In this document: positions 56,801 through 64,000 of the stretch, piece after piece | How positions within the stretch are numbered: position 1 is the stretch's first letter | How the letters are laid out: each line of letters opens with the position of its first letter | Assembly (NCBI GenBank): GCA_003586115.2 | Contig: QVOM02000057.1 | Span: 6,229,461-6,293,460 of the forward strand | Direction: 5' to 3' | From: Salvator merianae | Lineage: Eukaryota > Chordata > Lepidosauria > Squamata > Teiidae | Length of the DNA stretch: 64,000 nt | Program-made: the position numbers and the translations under genes | Notes under the pieces: generated by a model | Seen by the model: the letters and a program-made list of their open reading frames with translations, nothing else | Database searches by the model: none | Told to the model about the DNA's origin: nothing

Positions 56801-57049
56801 GGGGAAGCTCCTTTAAATTAAGCAACGTGAATGTAGGTGTTCGTCCCTCTGTCCTTCGGCTGATGCCCACAGATCCCAGGAAGCCCCAGTGCCGTCGATC
56901 TGCCGATAGGTCCTGCCCCCACCCCTCAAGAGGGTCTGGCTGCCATCACGAATAAGGCCGGTCCTTCTTAGCTTGAGAATTGGGGGGGGGCATCTGCTCG
57001 GTGTCAGAGCCACCAAATTACGGCAGGAGGTTTCAATAAAGGAAACGAT
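56801..57049. other. Non-coding sequence
   Basis: Nothing recognised. Confidence 0.4.
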
Positions 57050-57215
57050 TCCACTGGATGATGTATGAGGAGCCGTCAGTCGTGTGCCCATTATGAAAGC
57101 TTAATGTTTGCAAATATCAATTGAGGAAGCTGATCGCTCTTAATAACAGCCCCGGAATTGCGTCTTGATGAACGGCAGCATTTGTCTGCCTTCCGCTTTG
57201 GATTTCTGGTAGGAA
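57050..57215. promoter_or_regulatory. Candidate conserved non-coding element
   Basis: CCCATTATGAAAGCTTAATG, TTTGCAAATATCAATTGAGG and CGCTCTTAATAACAGCCC give AT-core words in repeat-free DNA. Inference only. Confidence 0.3.
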
Positions 57216-57409
57216 AGGAGGAAGCTTGGAAAGATCGCACGCGTCCGTGGCTTCTGTGCCCTGAAACGTCGGGCTCAAAACCCTGCGAATAAAACTGCGT
57301 GAGAATTGCAGGGCTGGCTTAGAAATGGCCCAAAGAGGAACTTCCCAAAATTGCCTTTGGGATACGAGTGCTGCTTAAACTCAAGCTGCATCTAAACTTG
57401 AAGTTTGGG

Positions 57410-57600
57410 CCGAGGCTTGGGCTGCCTTCGCATTGAAGTTTGAATCCAGCTTCAGTCCGCAGTGCGTTCACACCTAAGTTTTAATCCAGTTTCAGTCTAC
57501 TTTCAGAGTGGGGGAGCAGGTCAGCAGAGCAACTACTCACTTTCTTTCCATCTTATCTAACCCAAAGGAGAGATTCTCTCTCACTCTCTCTCATAAACCA
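57410..57600. mobile_element. Foldback MITE, family A, copy 4 (truncated, double start)
   Basis: TTTGAATCCAGCTTCAGTCC is a first left arm, followed about 45 bp later by a second left arm (TTCACACCTAAGTTTTAATC, CAGTTTCAGTCTACTTTC). The element stops after TCTTATCTAACCCAAAGG, replaced by a CTCT run. Confidence 0.7.
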
Positions 57601-58062
57601 TTCTTATAAACCGCCCTCGGGGTTAGCAAGGGTGGCACGTTTTAGCGTGAGATAAATAAAACAGGGACTTTGAAAATTTGGCAACGTGGTTTCCACCTGT
57701 GCTGAAGCCTGTTGCTCTCGGGGTTTGCCAGGCCTTGGTAGCAATGCTAGCGGTGTCTGTGTGGCACTCGGTCGGTACCCTTGGCATTGCAGGGGTGCAG
57801 AACTGGGCACGGAGGGGTCTTTGCCTGAGTGCCGGCAGATGCAATCGATGGAGAGCTGTTAATTTCCATTCCAGCTTCTCTCTTTCTCTCTCTTTCCCTC
57901 CCTCCATCCCTCTTTTCATCTGATCTAGTGCAGCCACAAGGGTTGACATGCGCTGGTGATTCATGAACTCAAAACTGCCGAGCCCGGCGTTTACAACACG
58001 TTTCCTAGAAGGAAACAAACAGCGGCTGGGTCGGAGAGCTGGGCAGGGGGAGAAGCAGGCCA
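57601..58062. other. Non-coding sequence
   Basis: A CTTTCTCTCTCTTTCCCTCC pyrimidine run lies at 57875-57905. The 279-codon reverse frame across 57623-58462 includes the undetermined base and shows no known domain. Confidence 0.4.
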
Positions 58063-58146
58063 GTGGCGGGGGGGGGGGGGACACAATGGGCGCTCCAAGA
58101 GCNAGGAATGACCGAGGCTGGGCCACCGCTCCCCCCCCCCCGCCAC
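58063..58146. other. G13/C11 inverted repeat around an undetermined base
   Basis: GTGGC followed by 13 G at the left faces 11 C followed by GCCAC at the right, about 50 bp apart. The only N of the window (58103) lies in the loop, suggesting a stall or conflict in sequencing. Run lengths may be wrong. Confidence 0.8.
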
Positions 58147-58424
58147 GGCAAAGCCTGATTTCAGCTGCATGTGCCAAGCTGAAGGGATGAATCAAGGGGA
58201 AATTAAATGGAATCTTTTCTTCGTTCGACTTGGCCAGCTCTGGATTTCTTCCCCTTTGGGCTGTTTTGGCCGACAGAATTGCAGAGAGATAGGAAAACAC
58301 GCTTGGCGGCTCTTGGTTCAGAAATTGGGAATTGCCCAGAGCAGGCTGTGGTTTAGTGTGAAAGGAGCTAAGGCAGAAGCTCCCGGATGTGGGAGAGACC
58401 AGAACGCATCTCCCAGACTGAGTC

Positions 58425-58855
58425 GAAAAATATTCGGGATGCTGAGAAGAAGCACACTTCAATCTTCCAGGTTTGTGGGAGGAGCCAGGATAGAATTTTC
58501 TGGAGTGTGGGAGGGGCCAGGATAGAATTTTCTGGAGTGTGGGAGGGGGCAGGATAGAATTTTCCAGAGTGTGGGAGGGGCCAGGATAGAATATGAAATA
58601 TTCAGATGAATTTGCGAATTTTCCGGCCAGGATAGAATTTTCTAGAGTGTAGGAAGAGCCAGGATAGAATTTTCTGGAGTGTGGGAGGGGCCAGGATAGA
58701 ATTTTCTGGAGTGTGGGAGGGGCCAGGATAGAATTTTCTGGAGTGTGGGAGGGGCCAGGATAGAATTTTCCAGAGTGTGGGAGGGGGCAAGCTAGAATAC
58801 AAAATATTCAAACGAATTTGCAAATGTGAATTAATTTTTGCACATCTCTAATTGC
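58425..58855. mobile_element. Repeat element with AGAGATGTGCA-type end and 32-bp minisatellite
   Basis: The right end TTTTTGCACATCTCTAATT matches the ends of the foldback elements at 10831 and 46712. The inside is a 32-bp array: GGATAGAATTTTCTGGAGTG plus TGGGAGGGGCCA. Starts fall at 58488, 58520, 58552, 58584, then 58630, 58662, 58694, 58726 and 58758. Each of two blocks ends with a (G/A)AATATTCA(G/A)A(T/C)GAATTTGC word (near 58598 and 58803), so array plus end was duplicated once. Confidence 0.85.
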
Positions 58856-59414
58856 CCTTGATAGGTTCATTATGGTTGACGCTGGGTTTGCTTCTTTCCC
58901 CTGCGTGTTGCTTCTTTTGAGTTTGAATTGTCTGCATCTGGTCTCTGATGGCCATCAAAAGATCCTCACTGTCTCATTGTTACGACACCTCAACTGTTAC
59001 CGGCCAGAGTTTTGGCATCTGGCATGGCTCTCAGCTGCAGAAGGCGATAAAACAGCCTTAAAGTTTCACCAATACTGGTCCCAACCTGTCCTAAGCCACA
59101 CTGGGATGTGCTAAATTTACACCCCACAACTGCTGAGGCCAAACCTGCTCTGGAGAAGGCAAAGAAAGCTAAAGGAGCAATTGTTTTGTACCCTCTCTCC
59201 CCTCCAAAAATCAGAAAATGTTGAAAACTCTTAATGATCTTACAAGGGGGACTCAGCATAAATCCAATCCCGTTGTATATGACAGCCCTGCACAAAGGTA
59301 CCCTTCAAATGGGTGTGTGTGTGCAGATGTCTTCCCCAGTGTCTTGCTCTGATACCACCAGTGTTAGAAGGAACATTTATTTGGCTATAACCTTTCCGGA
59401 GCCACCAGTGCCCC
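58856..59414. other. Unique non-coding sequence
   Basis: Nothing recognised. Confidence 0.4.
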
Positions 59415-59812
59415 CTCCATAAGAGGGGCCCTGCTGGATGAGGCCACAGCCCATCTAGCCCAGCACCCTGTCTCACAGAGTGGCCCACCAATTGCTTCTG
59501 GGCATCTCAGGCAGAAGACAAAGGCAGAACTTTCACCTGCTCTTGACTCCCTGCAAATGGCCTTGAGTGGCATCCTGCCTGTCTCTCCAACCCAGAAGTG
59601 GTACCCAGGCATCTGTTCTAGTAGCCTATAATACACCTGACCTCCGTGAATTAAGAGGAGCCCTGCTGGATGAGGCCATGGCCCATCTAGCCCAGCATCC
59701 CATCTCACCGAGTGCCCCACCAACTGCTCCTGGGCATCTCAAGCAGAAAACAAAGGCAAGCCTGCTCTCAGCTCCCTGCAAAGGGCCTTAAGATGCATCC
59801 GGCCTGCCTCTC
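59415..59812 (-). repeat. GATCAGG-family tandem dimer, reversed
   Basis: Two units read GCTGGATGAGGCCACAGCCC and GCTGGATGAGGCCATGGCCC. They join at CCTCCGTGAATTAAGAGGAG near 59641-59660, the same junction as most forward dimers. Both share GGATGAGG where other copies have GGATCAGG, so the change preceded or spread during dimer formation. Confidence 0.85.
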
Positions 59813-60215
59813 CCCCACAAAAATTCAGATTAAAGAAGCAAGTTCAGAAAGCCTCTGCTAGGCTCTCAGGAGAAAGAAAGCGCGTTTTCAAAAGCACCCG
59901 CAACAATGGGGAGTCGCTGAAGCATGAATGGCCCTCCGCTTTAATATATCTCGTCCAAACTGCTGCCGGGCCTCTCATTAGCCAGGCAAGAGCAGTGGGG
60001 GGAACAGAGGGTTGCTTAGGAGAAGGACAGCCTTTGGCCAGCATCTTTTTGGCAAGGGGGGTAGGCGGACATGGCAGTGGCGGAAGACATGGTAACCTTT
60101 ATTCATCCCCTGCTCTGAAACAGCTCCATAGTATCATTGTTTGGGGCGGTGGGGGGGAGGTTATCGGTGAGTCATGGCCAGCTCCTGCTTGGCTGCACCG
60201 GCACCTCCATGGATA
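59813..60215. other. Non-coding sequence
   Basis: Nothing recognised. Confidence 0.4.
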
Positions 60216-60342
60216 CTTCTATGCAGTTTTCTTGGCAGTGACACAGAAGTGGTTTGCCATCCCCTACTTCCAGGGAGAGACTGGGGATCGAACCGGCGCC
60301 CCTCTGCTTTCCAGGCGCTTTGCTTGACCACTGAGCTACAAC
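60216..60342 (-). repeat. Sauria-like SINE, reversed, near full length
   Basis: CTATGCAGTTTTCTTGGCAG, ACACAGAAGTGGTTTGCC, GGGGATCGAACCGGCG (box B complement) and ACCACTGAGCTACAACC (box A complement) are all present in order. Confidence 0.8.
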
Positions 60343-60384
60343 CGACCGCTCCCTTAGCAGGATCCAAGTCCAACAACAGACTGG

Positions 60385-60440
60385 CATGGGTTGCTGGGAA
60401 GTGTAGTTCAGAAACACCTGGATGGTGGCGAATTGAGCAG
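60385..60440. repeat. TTGTAGTCC-type small repeat fragment
   Basis: GGGTTGCTGGGAAGTGTAGT and TCAGAAACACCTGGATGG match the reptile 'gctgggagttgtagtccaaaacatctgg' motif. Confidence 0.45.
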
Positions 60441-60520
60441 CCCTGATCTAGAAGAACCGGGCCGGTTGTTACAAGCCAGCAGGGACTTCTGATATACTAA
60501 TATATAACTAACGGGAGTGT

Positions 60521-60610
60521 CTTATAGTTCAGTGTCAGGCCTAATGGCTAAAAAGCAGAGGATCACAGGTTTGATCCCCAGGCCTGCGGTGAACACCGAA
60601 AAGAACCTTG
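60521..60610 (+). repeat. Decayed tRNA-derived SINE head
   Basis: CTTATAGTTCAGTGTCAGGC, AAAAAGCAGAGGATCACAGG and TTTGATCCCCAG are a degenerate box A, middle and box B. Confidence 0.4.
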
Positions 60611-60789
60611 CAGCCTTCCGCAGCGTGAGATAGTGAGGGGGAAAGTGATCTATGGCATAAGTCCCTTTCTTGGTTGGAAGGCATGCAATAATTATCTGAT
60701 GTATACTTTCCCTAAATATCCCAGCCATCAAAATCCGTGGGGTTAATCCCGGTTCACCGTGTCTCCCCTTCCTACCCCTCGGAGTCTTG

Positions 60790-60872
60790 GTCTTAAGTGC
60801 ACCTTATTGATGAGTAAATCTTATTGAAAATCCATGGGATTTACTCACTTGTAAGTGCATTTGAGGTCACCG
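60790..60872. repeat. Palindromic GAGTAAAT-type MITE copy
   Basis: AAGTGCACCTTATTGATGAG, TAAATC and GGATTTACTCACTTGTAAGT, GCATT form an inverted pair. It resembles the common squamate repeat also found at 18200-18276. Confidence 0.55.
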
Positions 60873-60879
60873 CTATAAT

Positions 60880-61185
60880 CTATTATAACCAGGAGGGTGG
60901 GTTTAATAGGAGCAAGGCTGTCCTGATTAACTCTTCTCTTTCCCCCACTGGCAACCCTCGGGCGCTCTTAATACACGTTAAATCCCTTTTCTGAGTTAGA
61001 CTTAATCCCTTTGCAAACCGGGTTAATCTTAATTGGGGAAGGAGAAATCCATTTAATCCACATGAGTAAAGTCCCCATGGCTATGTAATAGGAGCCAACT
61101 AACCCATATAAAATGCAAGCCCTTAATGGGGAATTGATTAACAGGGAAGGTATTTTACCATCATCACTATTTTTCCAACTCTCAT
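60880..61185. promoter_or_regulatory. Strong candidate conserved non-coding element
   Basis: ACACGTTAAATCCC, GACTTAATCCCTTTGC, GGTTAATCTTAATTGGGG, CATTTAATCCACATGAG and GGAATTGATTAACAGGG give many TTAAT(C/T) words, several matching the K50 (bicoid/OTX-type) core TAATCC. The block is free of recognisable repeats. Regulatory function is inferred. Confidence 0.4.
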
Positions 61186-61267
61186 GCACGGACAAACCGT
61201 TTCCCCCCAATAAGTCACAGTTTGTGCGGCAGGTTAGACCTGGGTATAAGGTCTGCGGTGGGGTCAG

Positions 61268-61535
61268 AGAACTTTCCCTGGTAGAGCAAAGTGTCTGGAA
61301 AGCAGAGGGTTGCCAGTTCAATCCCCAGCCTTTCCCCGGAAGTAGGCAATAGCAAACCACTTCTGTATCCCTGCCAAGAAAACTGCGTAGAGGAACCCAT
61401 GGAATCTGGGAGCGTCTGTAGCTCAGTGGTAGAGCAAACTACCTAGAAAGCAGAGGGCTGTTGGTTCAATCCCCAGCCTTTCCCCAGAAGTAGGCAATGG
61501 CAAACCACTTCTGTATCCCTGCCAAGAAGTGCAAC
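61268..61535 (+). repeat. Sauria-like SINE tandem dimer
   Basis: Copy 1 has a damaged box A (CCCTGGTAGAGC) and box B AGTTCAATCC. Copy 2 starts GTCTGTAGCTCAGTGGTAGA with GGTTCAATCC. Both have CCTTTCCCC(G/A)GAAGTAGGC and AACCACTTCTGTATCCCTGC. The linker GGAACCCATGGAATCTGGGA is close to that of the dimer at 44884. Confidence 0.85.
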
Positions 61536-62065
61536 CCATGTCTGGGGCTTTTTACCAGCCATTCTGGAACTGAAGGGAGTATTTGGCTTTTCTTAGGACC
61601 GCTCTGTCCATGTTTTTGGGCTCTGTCTGCATGGTATGAAAAAGACACACAATCCACCTTAACTGTGCCCCTATATTATGGTTTTCACCATTATGATTTG
61701 GCTCTGTATTGCTATCACCACTTCCTGCTTCACTTTGGACAGTGGCCAGGTACATCTTCTGGTCTTCTTCTGTCATACAGGACCTAGGTGGAAATATGGT
61801 CATATTACCTGGGCGTAAAATGAAATAATGTAACCAGTCTTTACCGCAGTTCTCTGCATCCTGGTCTATTCTGAATGTTTTACTGGCCACCTTCGTGTTT
61901 AATTGCTGTATAATTACATCTTTCATCCTAATACTTAGGATAAGGATATCGAAGTTTTACGGAAAGAGCAAAGAATCAACATGATGGTTTCCACGTTTTT
62001 TTTTGCTTGTTTCGGGGAAGCCATAGTAACTACACTGTGATTCTCAGCAGAGTTTATAAAAGTTC
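61536..62065. other. Unique non-coding sequence
   Basis: A 124-codon reverse frame at 61552-61926 is unrecognised. Nothing else stands out. Confidence 0.4.
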
Positions 62066-62155
62066 CTACTTTTTGGAGACTACAGTTTCCAAGACTCTTA
62101 GCTGAAGCAGTTTTGCAGCTTTAGCTATGGATCATGGGAGTTGTAGTACAAAAAA
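62066..62155. mobile_element. Small hairpin MITE with ACTACAACTCCCA motif
   Basis: The left arm CTTTTTGGAGACTACAGTTT, CC...CTTAGCTGAAG pairs with the right arm TTTAGCTATGGATCATGGGA, GTTGTAGTACAAAAAAG. Read in reverse, the right arm contains ACTACAACTCCCATGAT, close to the ZNF143 (STAF) binding consensus ACTACAAYTCCCAGMATGC. Confidence 0.6.
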
Positions 62156-62727
62156 GATTTCCCCCCTCAAAAAAAGCAAAAAATTGGTGCCACGAGAAGA
62201 CACAATCATTCTGCACCAAGTTTACAGTCTGTTAAGATTAGGTGGATTTTATTATAGCTGGAGAAATTCTCTTTTTTTTCAAGCCTGTCTACAAGTTGCT
62301 CTGATTTGCTTTCTCCGTCATGCATTGCAGAGCCTCTAGCTATTAAGCAATTAAAAAAAAAGAAAATGCTTCTGTAAATTATTAAGAACCAAGCGTGTTA
62401 ATGTGCTTCTTTAGCATAAACTGACATGCAAGTCTTCACAACCGTCCCTTACCCCTTTCTTCCCTTGTTTAATTTTTTTTTATTATCTGCATAAATTTCA
62501 ATATTTAATCTTCCCTTCATGAATATTACAAGGACCCTAAATATCTCTGGAGCAGATAGTTAAAGTGGTTTTTATTAAAATGGTTCCCACTGGAGACTTC
62601 AAAAATACGAGGACAACGTTTAAAATTCCTATTTGACTGAGAAGTGAATGAGGTCCCTGTGTGTGTTTTTGTATGTGTGTTTTAGCGTATTAGCACTGGA
62701 AGAAGCCTGCATGCAGCATTCCTGTTT
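62156..62727. other. Unique AT-rich non-coding sequence
   Basis: Repeat-free and AT-rich (ATTAAGCAATTAAAAAAAAA and similar), possibly part of a conserved block; no gene seen. Confidence 0.35.
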
Positions 62728-62815
62728 GTTTATTTATTATTAATATTTATTAGTCACCTCAGAGCATTGTCCTTTAGATAACAAGCAATATATTAAATAC
62801 AAAACAAGAATGAGA
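62728..62815 (-). mobile_element. LINE 3' tail fragment, reversed
   Basis: TTTGTTTATTTATTATTAAT and TTATTAGTCACCTCAGAGCA fit the reversed LINE end pattern. Confidence 0.45.
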
Positions 62816-63135
62816 ACATGGTAATAACACGATGGACGTTAACAGTTTTCAAGTCCAGAGCTGGAGAAATGTCATAATTTGCCTCGTGGCCCTTATTTTT
62901 CTCCAGTCTGGAGAGACTCAAAAACATAGAATGTGTGATGACTTGTCTTGTGCAGGATCAAAGGACAGGCTTCTGTTCAAAAGGCAGTCTCTGGTCTCCA
63001 TGACTAAGGGTAGAACCTGCTTAACCATTGGATGAGGGACCACAAGGAAATCTCCGGGACTGTCAGCTTTCATAGGACTGCCAGAAAAGCTGTGTTGCTA
63101 GTGGCTGCGATCACTACAAGCTCACCTTGCAGACA
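62816..63135. other. Non-coding sequence
   Basis: A 67-codon forward frame with one hydrophobic stretch (NVIICLVALIFLQSG) begins at 62832. It has no further support as a gene. Confidence 0.3.
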
Positions 63136-63395
63136 CCTTTACTTATTAATGTATTAATTTGTAGAGTTTATATCCCGACCTTCACCAACAGACCACAGGG
63201 TAGCTCACCACAATAAAAAATAAAATAGATAAAATATTCTCAAATATATTTAAAATATATCCTCCCTCCCTGGCAGGAGAACACCCAGACGAAGCTAGAC
63301 ATCAAAGACTTGGGTGAAGAGAGATGTTCTAACCAGGCACCGAAACCCATTCAATGTACCTGCCTGGTGAACCTGCAGAGGGCTGTGTGCGGTAC
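63136..63395 (-). mobile_element. L2/CR1-like LINE 3' tail, reversed
   Basis: TTATTAATTTGTAGAGTTTA, TATCCCGACCTTCACCAACA, GACTTGGGTGAAGAGAGATG and TTCTAACCAGGCACCGAAA are the reverse of the tail and C-terminal coding end seen at 43372. Confidence 0.65.
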
Positions 63396-63482
63396 TTCAT
63401 AAGTCCTGGTTTTCTATCTGTTTTGGAGGTACCTGGGGAATGGGAATTCCGCTTTCCCTGAGATGCTTCGAAACTTGTACCT

Positions 63483-63710
63483 TAAGAACACAAGAATCTA
63501 AGAGGAGCCCTGCTGGATCAGGCCACACCCCATCTGGTCCAGCATCCTGGCCAACCAATTGCTTCTGGGCATCTCAAGCAGAAGACAAAGGCAAAACCTT
63601 CACCAGCTCTCCACTCCCTGCAAAGGGCCTTGAGAGGCCTCCTGCCTGTCTTTCCAACCTGGAGGTGGTACCTGGGCATCCAGTCTAGCAACCACTGATA
63701 CCTTCCCAAA
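63483..63710 (-). repeat. GATCAGG-family monomer, reversed
   Basis: AAGAACACAAGAATCTAAGA starts a complete unit through GCTGGATCAGGCCACACCCC, CTTCTGGGCATCTCAAGCAG and GGTGGTACCTGGGCATCCAG, ending near CTAGCAACCACTGATACC. Confidence 0.85.
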
Positions 63711-64000
63711 AGCCTACACAGGGGCCATCTTGATAGTGGTGGGAATTTCTTTCGCAGACTTCTGGGGATGTTTAGAACCATCACTGCCTCACACAGCTAA
63801 AGAGCAAAAAAATGAGGCAGAATAAAACTGCCCTCTCTAGCATAAAACTGGCACACAACCTGCCTTCAGGAGAGAGATGAAGTACAAAAGGTTTATTCAA
63901 ATGCAAAAGCAAAGCAAAGACTTTTGTTCTCAAATGGAGGAGTGGCTTCTGCAATCCTTCATGAGGTCCTATCTTAATAATTGAGTCTTCTGTGATGATT
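63711..64000. other. Unique non-coding sequence to window end
   Basis: Nothing recognised. Confidence 0.4.

Noticed and set aside
57623..58462. 279-codon reverse frame
   Set aside because: It crosses homopolymer runs and an undetermined base, and has no known domain.
62832..63035. Small membrane protein
   Set aside because: One hydrophobic stretch in a 67-codon frame is expected by chance; nothing else supports it.
1..64000. Endogenous viral sequence or LTR retrotransposon
   Set aside because: No paired long terminal repeats, primer-binding site or gag/pol/env-type protein similarity was recognised.

Overview
The window looks like a non-coding stretch of a squamate reptile (lizard) nuclear genome. 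Three things point that way. It is dense with fossil interspersed repeats. It carries tRNA-derived SINEs whose 3' part resembles a Bov-B LINE, as in the Sauria SINEs. It also has many copies of a repeat recognisable by GCTGGATCAGGCC / GGCCTGATCCAGC, which I associate from memory with lizard genomes. Nothing looks bacterial or viral. I found no host protein-coding exon that I can support. The only protein similarities I recognise are decayed reverse-transcriptase pieces of L2/CR1-type LINEs (about 3.0-3.4 kb and, reversed, 54.2-54.6 kb) and a possible L1-like ORF2 C-terminus (32.9-33.1 kb, reversed). Short exons could be missed without homology searches.

Layout. 0-9.6 kb: GATCAGG-family repeats (monomer, dimer, trimer), an L2-like LINE 3' end, a 41-bp minisatellite, a CAY microsatellite. 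9.6-18.7 kb: a hAT-like miniature element with a readable 8-bp target duplication, a foldback element with AGAGATGT-type ends, a GC-rich stretch, a 30-bp minisatellite with higher-order structure, two palindromic elements. 18.7-24.4 kb: mostly unique AT-rich sequence, several microsatellites, one foldback MITE. 24.6-31.2 kb: three GATCAGG dimers, a reversed Sauria-like SINE trimer and a GC-rich island with a perfect RFX-type X-box. 31.2-40.5 kb: LINE fragments, a second foldback MITE copy, a 440-bp polypurine tract, a three-copy 178-bp tandem repeat. 40.5-50 kb: more repeats, a composite hAT-like element, a higher-order 'GGTTCG' minisatellite. 50-64 kb: a strong conserved-element candidate, a 5S-rRNA-derived sequence, further MITE, LINE and SINE copies, a 32-bp minisatellite inside a foldback element, and a G-run/C-run hairpin around the only undetermined base.

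Between repeats lie several AT-rich, homeobox-motif-rich blocks (about 24.1-24.4, 30.3-30.5, 41.7-41.9, 45.3-45.7, 50.0-50.3, 57.0-57.2 and 60.9-61.2 kb). They resemble the conserved non-coding elements seen around developmental regulators; this is inference from composition only. No genes work together here. The coherent stories are about repeats: recurrent multimers with a shared junction, two foldback MITE families, and minisatellites that arose inside mobile elements. I did not find a convincing new biological system; the most original observations are the shared-junction dimers and the higher-order minisatellites.
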